Below are positions 57,411 to 64,000 of a stretch of 64,000 nucleotides of DNA, one piece after another. Source of the DNA: Phanerodontia chrysosporium (taxonomy: Eukaryota; Basidiomycota; Agaricomycetes; Polyporales; Phanerochaetaceae); assembly GCA_001910725.1 (NCBI GenBank), contig MJGA01000001.1, forward strand, positions 2,418,001 through 2,482,000. The letters are read 5' to 3'. Made by a program: the position numbers and the translations under genes. Within the stretch, counting starts at the first letter, position 1. Every line of letters begins with the position of its first letter. Below the pieces are notes generated by a model, which ran no database searches, had not been told where the DNA came from, and was given only the letters and a program-made list of their open reading frames with translations.

Positions 57411-58621
57411 TGTCTGGTGACTTTTGCAAATCCGCCCGGAGAACAGGCTAGAAATGGCGAAAATAGGTCAAAGGTGTAATTTCGATAGACCCTTCCGAAG
57501 ATAGTAAGATAGCGATTATAGACTCAGTTTCGAGCGAAACTCCGCCGCTCGACACCTCTGGGGAAAGTTACGCGTTGGCGCTACCGTGACGTCGACGCGT
57601 ACGCGTCAGCCTGGGAGACTTGCATCTTGCTCTCGCACCCTCACTACGTCTTGCATGCGGCCTCCCTCGGTTGTCCTTTGTTGCCTCAAGTGCGCCTCAA
57701 GCTGCTGTGGTCTCGTGCGACTTGTCTGCGCTCTCTGCTTGGCGGAAAGGCGACTACCTCCTCATCTGCTGGCTGCCCACGCGAACGGCGCCCCTGAGAG
57801 CTTAGACGTCCCCTACTTCGTTCATCTCAGGCTCAACTGTATGTCTGCACCTACATCTGCCGGCTCTACTGTCAACCTTGGTAAGCCCCTGCTAGTCCTT
57901 AGGTCTGCTCGAAAACTACGCCGTTTCTGGGATGCTTCACACATGTCACAGAATGCAAGGTAGTGCGTCTATGTATGACTTGTGCAGAGTTATGTTCACC
58001 ATCCTTAGCTGTGATTAGATCTCGCAAGCCCATGCTACGCTGTCCGCTCAGCTGTAATAGGCGGTCACACTGATGGTATGTACATTTGCCCTTTGGGAGT
58101 GCACCAAGGCCACGGGCAGGCAGGGGTCAGACAATGGATCCTAGGTTCCTGTGTACGTCGTGTTTATATGCCCTCTTAGAGTAGACACAAGCTGACTGAT
58201 GCTATGCAGCTAGGGCTTGCTATCTGCGATATGGTCTGCCTCTTCGAAGACTGAGCACATGCCCATCCTCCCCGTCGACATCTCTGAAGGCTTTACCCCG
58301 CCTGTCTCAAACTGATAGCAATCGTTTCTGGAACCGCCGTGTAATCTACAACTGCTGTAGTTGAATGTGAATCAATATATCATTGTGTAGTCTACATATC
58401 TCACTGCGTCTGCATGCATTCGACAACTTTAGTGGTAAATTTTGACTGATCTGCACTTTCACTCGAATATCCTGCTATCAGGCGAGCGGTGGAAACATCT
58501 GTCGAAACGTAACATTTACGAGGGGATTTTCAACTCCCCACTTTCACCCGGAAACCTAGGTACAGACACCGGTGCACAGCGCTTTTTCACGCGTTCACCT
58601 GTGGCTTTTTGCGCGGCCGGT

Positions 58622-58657
58622 TCAGGGCGAAATTCGCGGCTTCGCAACCTTGCAGTG
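58622..58657 (-). repeat. Right terminal inverted repeat of the CACTG element
   Basis: It ends ...AACCTTGCAGTG and is followed by TCA. It pairs with the left repeat with a few mismatches. Confidence 0.7.
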
Positions 58658-59745
58658 TCAAGTTATCTGCGGACTCAGGCAGTGCCCCACATCCAGTTTC
58701 TACTCCCGCCAATGTCCTTAACGGAGCCGATATCCCTGGGTCTGGTCCAGACAAGAACTTGAAAGCGCACATACCAGGCGTTGATCTCCACCTCGACACA
58801 GCCTCGCTTCTTTCCCTTTTCTCCATTGACTTTACACACGAAGTTGCTAGCTGTGTTTGCCGCAGGTTCCTCGCTCGCTCATTCACACGGAGGTCTCAGC
58901 GATCCTTGAGGGCCTGACGAGTGGTAATATAGGTGCGACCGCGCACAAGATAATCCAGTGGATCAACCTTGCGAAGGGCGAGGAAGATACTGCCACCCTG
59001 CTGCAAATTGTCGGGCTGATTCATTCCAAAGCGACAAGCAGTTGGACGTCTGCCACACTGTGTGCACTGCTGTGCCACCAAGTTATGGACAAAGCGTCGT
59101 CGAAAATTCGTGGCCCGGAGTAAGGGAATGTGCCGGGCAGGTTCTTGCAGGGGGGCAGCTGTTCCGCAACAGGCTCCTTGGTAAATGCTAGAAGAGTTCG
59201 ACCAGATTTGTTCGCGCATGGAAGCCGAGCCGGGGGATCCAAATGAGCCTCACGGTAAGTTGATGTCCGTCTGGGTGGCTATTCAGGAATTTTCTCACCG
59301 TAGTGACTGTTGCTTCCAGGTGCGAAGAGCGTGGATGCGCTTGACACTTTCAGTCCCGACTACGAGCGCGAGGGCCTGGTAGCTCGCTTCGTCGGCGAAC
59401 TCGCAACTGCTCGCGTGCTGAATAGTACAATCATCCTCGACTATCTTGGGCCCTGGATCCCGATGACAGGGCGCAGGCACTCAACGAGAAGCAAATCCGA
59501 CTCCTCTGCATGCTCTTGACGTCTGCCAGAACCTGCCTGAAGGCATGCAGTTCCAAGGTACTCGCACGCTACAACCGGCATATATCCTCCATCCAGAGCA
59601 CGGATCGTTTTCGCCTGAGCGAGTCTACGGCTGGCATGATCAGTGTATGTCCGCTATTTCCGGCCCATTCAGGCGTTGATCGGACTGCTGGACTTATTAC
59701 TCCCTTTTTCAGGACCTTCTGCAGCTCGAGAGCCGGTCGTGCTGA

Positions 59746-60542
59746 GTTAGGGTTGCGACTGGTTACTGGACTGCGTCGGGGCACTTGACGAGTTAGAGCA
59801 CGGAGGAGTTGGAGTGAGGTAAGATAAGCAACGTTCTCTTCGGCGTCCACGAAGCTACTCTGCGTGTTCTACATGTAAATCCTCGAGCTCAACTGTCAAA
59901 GACATCGAGGCGTGAATGGATTGTAGACATGCCCCTGGTCAATGCCCAGCCCGCTGCAACTCCATTCGGCAGGGCGGAGCGCTCAATATTGGGCGAATAA
60001 AATAACGCGCGGGTGACGACTTGTATACGAACCACTACTACGTGCGAGCAGCTCAATTTTGTGCACACAGGAGCCAGCAACTCATAGAGGCACGGCGTGT
60101 CTGGCATGTACTCACACATTGCTCTTCCGCTGTCTCTATTTTGAACAGCCGGGCCGCGCCCCGTGTCCAATCCTGAACTCGCGGGAGTGCGAAGTCAATG
60201 TTTCACAGGCATCCAAAACGCGTGCACGCCGCTCGACAGCCATGCATTTCCGCCTCCCGTGTGGGGCGAAGCCGCGCATTGACGAACTGCGGCGCATAGG
60301 CATCCCCTTATGGCACCGCTGCCGGTGCAGACGACGCCTCGAGCCCCCCGCCGCGGCGCGTTTCGGCGCCGTTTCATGGATACTGGGCGGACAATTCATG
60401 CGCGGCGCGGGGAGATCTCGCGTACGCTTCTCTCGGCGCCGGGCACCCCGGCTGCCGCGGGGGCGACAATGTGCACACCCCGTGAGGAGGGTATAACTGC
60501 CCCGCCCGCCGAGGCCCGCGTCCCACCGTCTCCTCGCACCCC
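59746..60542. other. Intergenic region upstream of the P450 gene
   Basis: About 800 bases. The last 400 are GC-rich; a TATA-like GGTATAAC lies about 55 bases before the P450 ATG. No exon is seen. Confidence 0.4.
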
Positions 60543-62890
60543 ATGGCAACGACGATGCACGGTCTCGCGCTGTACGCGCTCTGCGGCTTGTGCGTGTGGG
60601 CACTGTGGAGGGTGCTCCGCGCGTATGTCGTGAAGAGTCCCCTTGACAACGTTCCTGGGCCGGAACGCACTTCCTTCCTGAAAGGTGGGTATCCGTGCTA
60701 AGATGTATCGTGAGATCTAATCTTGTGGCCGATATGCTAGGCAATACCCACCAGATATTCAGCCGACATGGCCTTGACTATTTGCAAGAGCTCGGCGAGC
60801 GATACGGGCAGGTCGTGAGGTATTATGCTCCGCTCGGTGTATGTTCGTCTGCATGTGCAGCACTGGTCGTTGCCTCACGCTTGAGCAGGCCAGAGGTCTC
60901 TATGTGTTTGATCCTAAAGCTCTAAATCATATTGTCGTCAAAGACCAGGCGATCTATGAGGAGCCTCGATGGTTTATAAGGTAGGTTATTCATCGCACTG
61001 CTTTGCCTAAGCTAACTCTCGATGCGTACGACTTAGACTCAATCGTCTTTTATTCGGTCCAGGGCTGCTTTCTACGCTAGGTGAGCTGAGCTGGCTCATG
61101 ACTGTTCATACCCATAAGTGACCACTGCAACGTACAAGGTGACCATCACCGCAAGCAGCGTAAACTTCTCAATCCTGTATTCTCAATCAACCACATGAGA
61201 CACATGACTCCAATGTTCTACAACGTAGTCCACGACGTGCGAATTCTAACCAACTTCATTCTTGACCAGTCCTAAAACCCTCCCCAGCTACGTGACGCTG
61301 TCGCAGAGCAAGTCAAGGACACGCCCACAGAGGTCAACGTCCTGGACTGGATGCTCCGCACGGCACTTGAGCTCGTCGGGCAGGGCGGCCTCGGCTACTC
61401 GTTCGACGCGCTCTCCGCACAGAAACGCAACGTCTACGGCGAGGCGCTCAAGGAGCTCCTGTACGTCCATCCATCCTATGGTCTTCCCCCCACGAAAGAC
61501 CGACCCCCGCACAGGCCGACCGTGTTCGCGCTGCACTTCTGGCGCGTGCTCCTCCCGTACGTGAGCGCCGTCGTGCCCGCGTGGGTGTGCCGCGCGGCCG
61601 CGCCGTTCCTCCCGCACGCCGCGATGCAGAAGCTACGGCGCGTCGTCGGGGCGATGGACGCGCATTCGCGGCGCATCTTCGAGATGAAGAAGGGCCTCCT
61701 CGAGAAGGGCGACGCGGCGGTCGTGCACCAGGTCAGCGAGGGCCGGGACATTCTCAGCATCCTCAGTGAGTGCGGGTGCGGGCTCGTGCGTACGGGCTGG
61801 CGTTGACGCTGCCCCAGTGAAGGCAAACAGGGAAGTCGACGAGGAGGACAGGCTGCCTGAGGACGAGATCATCGCGCAGATGTCGTGCGTGTGTCATCTC
61901 GCCCGGCTCTCCCGGCGCAACGCTGACGTCCTCGCAGGACCCTCGTTTTTGCCGCGACAGACACAACGTCGAACGCGCTCGCGCGCATCTTCCAGCTGCT
62001 CGCCGAGCACCCGGACGTGCAAGACCGGCTGCGCGCCGAGCTTACGGACGCCGGCCCGACGGCGCGGACATCCCGTACGACGCGCTCGTCGAGCTGCCGT
62101 ACCTCGACGCGGTCTGCCGCGAGACACTGCGGCTGTGAGTCCCCACGCACCACGCAGAGCGCCCCCGTCGTGCTGAGCCCCGTGCGCTGTCGCAGGCACC
62201 CGCCCGCATCGTTCATGAACCGCGAGTGCGCTCCCCCTCTCCTACCCGTCCTGTCCGGTCTGAACTCACACGCGTGTGGCAGGGCGCGCGCAGACGCGGT
62301 GCTCCCGCTCGCGGAGCCCTTGCGAGGCGCGGACGGCGCGCCGATCACGGAGATCGCGATCCCGCGGGGCACGCCCCTCATTATCGCAATCCGTGCGAGC
62401 AACCGCAACAGCGCGCTCTGGGGCGTGGACGCCCTTGCGTGGCGCCCCGAGCGCTGGCTCGCGCCGTTGCCCGACGCGCTGGTTAAGGCACACGTGCCCG
62501 GCATCTACGCGAACCTGTGAGTGCTGGGCCCCGTCGCGGTGCTTGCGTGAAGGTGCTGACGGATGAGACAGGATGACCTTCCTCGGCGGCGGCAGGGCAT
62601 GCATGTGAGTCTGCCCTGTGGTGTTTGGGATGTCGGAGTGCTCATCTGGGTCTGTAGCGGCTTCAAGTTCTCCCAGCTGGAGATGAGTGGGTTATTCTGT
62701 TTCCTTGTGCATCGCACATGCTCATCAGGCTATGACAGAGGTTGTGTTGGCCGTGATGCTGCGATCTTTCAGGTTCCTACCTGGGGACAAGGAGATTTAT
62801 TGGAACCTAGCCCCGGTCGCCTATCCGACGGTTGGAAAGACAAGCACGAAGAGTGAACTTTACCTCAAGCTGGCGCCTTTGAAGACGTAA
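60543..62890 (+). CDS. Cytochrome P450 monooxygenase, probable single-base frameshift
   Basis: About a dozen exons from ATG 60543 (MATTMHGLALYALCGLCVWALW, the membrane anchor, then PLDNVPGPE). P450 landmarks in order: FSINHMRHMTPMFYN, LVFAATDTTSNALARIFQLL (I-helix oxygen-binding motif), CRETLRL (ExxR), WRPERWL (PERF), and TFLGGGRACIG, the heme-binding loop with its cysteine. The end is LYLKLAPLKT. Fungal microsomal P450s use NADPH-P450 reductase to oxidise lipids or aromatic compounds; the substrate is unknown. Between RAELTDA and DIPYDALVELPYLDAV (62,050-62,070) the frame slips by one base next to a C/G run (CCGGCCC), with no intron to explain it. As written the protein would lose its heme-binding part; a sequencing error is equally possible. 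Confidence 0.85.
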
Positions 62891-63788
62891 ATCAAGTCTT
62901 TACTGTGGTGTCGTTGATGTACACGAGATCTAATGCAGTTATTCTGGTACGATCTGCGTGCATATTTGGTCACATTCGACGGGCTCACTTTTAATTTGGC
63001 AGGCGTACCTATTCTGATATTTATTTCGCGTGGGTACATGTAAAATGGACGGACAGCATTGGGGTTCCATGCAGGTGAACGTCGCATGCTCTTGACTCTG
63101 TAGGGCACAGACATACGCGTGTGAGGCAAATGAACTGCGAACGCAGGAGAAACAGGGAGAAGCTTTGGCGATTGCGTTCGATAGGCGGATTTTCGCGCTG
63201 AGGTCATGTCCGTGACAAACCGAAACGCGTTACAAATGGGATGTCTGGCGCGTTGGGGAACGCGTCTGCCATCGACGGCTGCAGCGAGAAAACTTCACGT
63301 TCGGAGATGACGGAGATAGGTCAGCGCGTCGTGTGGGACTAGCCTGAGGGATGTATTCATGCTTCCGAAGACGCTTGAGACTGGCTGGGAAGAGGCGGGC
63401 CGCGAGAATAGCGTGAATGAGTCGGTGGGAACACTGGGACGTTCGTGCTGTGGCGTAGGGCAGTCGGATGCCGCGCCGAGGGGGACCGGGGCGTTTCAAG
63501 CACGAACTGGGCCGCGAGGGTCGGGAATAGGGGGCGCGAGCACGCGGAGTCAGAGTGCTTATCCCGATTCTTCCGTGCCGTCCGCTTTGTGAGCGTCGGC
63601 GGGCAGTGGTGTGTATAATATGCCGCGGAACATGTCGACTAGGCCTCCTGTTCCGCTCGCCTCTGTCCTCCTGCGACGACGCTGAAGTCTGTCGTCCCTC
63701 TACACATATCGACGGACCCTTCTTTTGACCACCGGACATTCCCTCGGTCGTCCACCTCATTCCGACAGGCTGTTTACTTTACGACATA
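62891..63788. other. Intergenic region at the right edge
   Basis: About 900 bases. A 176-codon Arg-rich minus-strand frame (63,230-63,760) has no protein-like features and is not called. Pyrimidine-rich tracts near 63,640-63,780 look like a promoter for a rightward gene. Confidence 0.35.
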
Positions 63789-63856
63789 ATGACCACTGGA
63801 CGCGAAGGAAAGGAGAGATCGTCTCGGAGTTGGAGCGAACGCCTCCTGGGTCTGAG
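63789..63856 (+). CDS. Possible first exon of a gene leaving the window
   Basis: An ATG at 63789 opens MTTGREGKERSSRSWSERL and reaches a good GTGAGT donor at 63857. It follows a pyrimidine-rich leader. No further exon can be checked inside the window, so this is only a suggestion. Confidence 0.25.
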
Positions 63857-64000
63857 GTGAGTATATGCTGTCCGGACACTATTCGGGATGGTCTGCGCTG
63901 CCCTCCTCGCGCCCTTTACGCTCGCTGCGGACGATCCTGCGCAGGCTTGGACGTGTGTCCGGTCGGCATGGGCAGTGGCCAGCACCTCGCGCTGCACGGC

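Larger units (their letters stand above)
57375..58657. mobile_element. Non-autonomous CACTA/CMC-like DNA transposon (1.28 kb)
   Basis: The left end begins CACTGCAGGGTTCAGAA and the right end, read inward on the other strand, begins CACTGCAAGGTTGCGAA; similarity goes on for about 35 bases (both have GCGAAAT-like inner parts). The bases TCA stand immediately outside both ends (57,372-57,374 and 58,658-58,660), a 3-base target duplication as made by CACTA/EnSpm-type elements. It carries no transposase; a 125-codon frame at 57,586-57,963 has no known domain. It lies inside the coding sequence of BTB-MIF4G copy B. A Plavaka-type transposase such as the one 2.3 kb away could mobilise it, but shared ends are not shown. 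Confidence 0.78.
56543..59745 (+). pseudogene. BTB - MIF4G fusion gene (copy B), split by a transposon and frame breaks
   Basis: Paralogue of the gene at 45.2 kb. It starts at ATG 56543 (MDSATTSEVSDFSMGD). BTB: YFFDDGSVLFLV, intron, MKYRLHRYLFSRDSAYW, FDAFLSVLYAP, intron, then WSAVLRLATEWSFHSI and LGPIVSPIEKLVLSRQHSV. At 57,374 the coding frame meets a 1.28 kb transposon; on the far side it continues in frame as KLSADSGSAPHP. The MIF4G half is strongly eIF4G-like: LEGLTSGNIGATAHKIIQWIN, LLQIVGLIHSKATSSWTSATLCALLC, VLAGGQLFRNRLL, FSPDYEREGLVARFVGELATARVL, ALNEKQIRLLCMLLTSAR. Reading frame is lost near 59,118, 59,187 and 59,460. It ends DLLQLESRSC with TGA 59743-59745. With the insertion and several shifts it is surely inactive as written. 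Confidence 0.75.

Noticed and set aside
57586..57963. 125-codon frame inside the CACTG element
   Set aside because: It has no transposase motif and a Cys/Arg/Leu-biased composition; treated as non-coding filler of a non-autonomous element.
63230..63760. 176-codon Arg-rich minus-strand frame
   Set aside because: Low-complexity Arg/Ser content without motif; the same bases look like promoter DNA for a rightward gene.
1..64000. tRNA, rRNA or CRISPR arrays
   Set aside because: I looked for B-box-like GTTCGA contexts in cloverleaf settings and for regularly spaced repeats; none was convincing. CRISPR is not expected in a fungal nucleus.

Overview
This window is nuclear DNA from a basidiomycete fungus, most likely a mushroom-forming agaricomycete. 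The evidence is that almost every gene is cut by several 47-65 base introns with GT..AG ends, and that it carries families typical of agaricomycetes: a FunK1 kinase, the short agaricomycete BTB family, a Plavaka-type transposase, a DUF6532-like protein and a multi-exon microsomal P450. Genes lie on both strands with short intergenic spaces. All gene models are read by eye from splice signals and protein likeness; no alignment was run.

Positions 1-13,130 are a conserved housekeeping block: the 5' end of SUP35 (eRF3, minus), SLA1 (endocytic adaptor, plus), SEC7 (large ARF-GEF, minus) and deoxyhypusine synthase (plus). From 13.9 to 23.2 kb lie an RBR ubiquitin ligase with an unusual N-terminal domain, two tandem triple-repeat H-type lectins, a GNAT acetyltransferase and a FunK1 kinase. 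A long GC-rich stretch (23.2-29.2 kb) surrounds one small basic protein gene with a CCAAT-rich upstream region. Then come EMC10, a Bsd2/NDFIP-like Rsp5 adaptor, a fungal multi-pass membrane protein, an alpha/beta hydrolase, RRS1, an unknown Ser/Arg-rich protein, TFIIB and a second GNAT enzyme (29.2-44.6 kb).

From 45.2 to 59.8 kb is an accessory island. Two related genes, each joining an agaricomycete BTB domain to an eIF4G-like MIF4G domain, flank a DUF6532-like gene and a Plavaka transposase that carries one in-frame stop. The first BTB-MIF4G copy (45.2-47.1 kb) looks spliceable. The second (56.5-59.7 kb) is broken by a 1.28 kb CACTG-ended DNA transposon with a TCA target duplication, and by frame breaks in its MIF4G half. 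Removing the element and one TCA rejoins the reading frame exactly. The window ends with a cytochrome P450 that has one probable frameshift.

The items most worth follow-up are the BTB-MIF4G fusion, the transposon that splits one copy, and the cysteine-peptidase-like domain fused to an RBR ligase. Single-base frame breaks also occur in the normally essential RRS1, so sequencing error must be excluded before calling the isolated frameshifts real.
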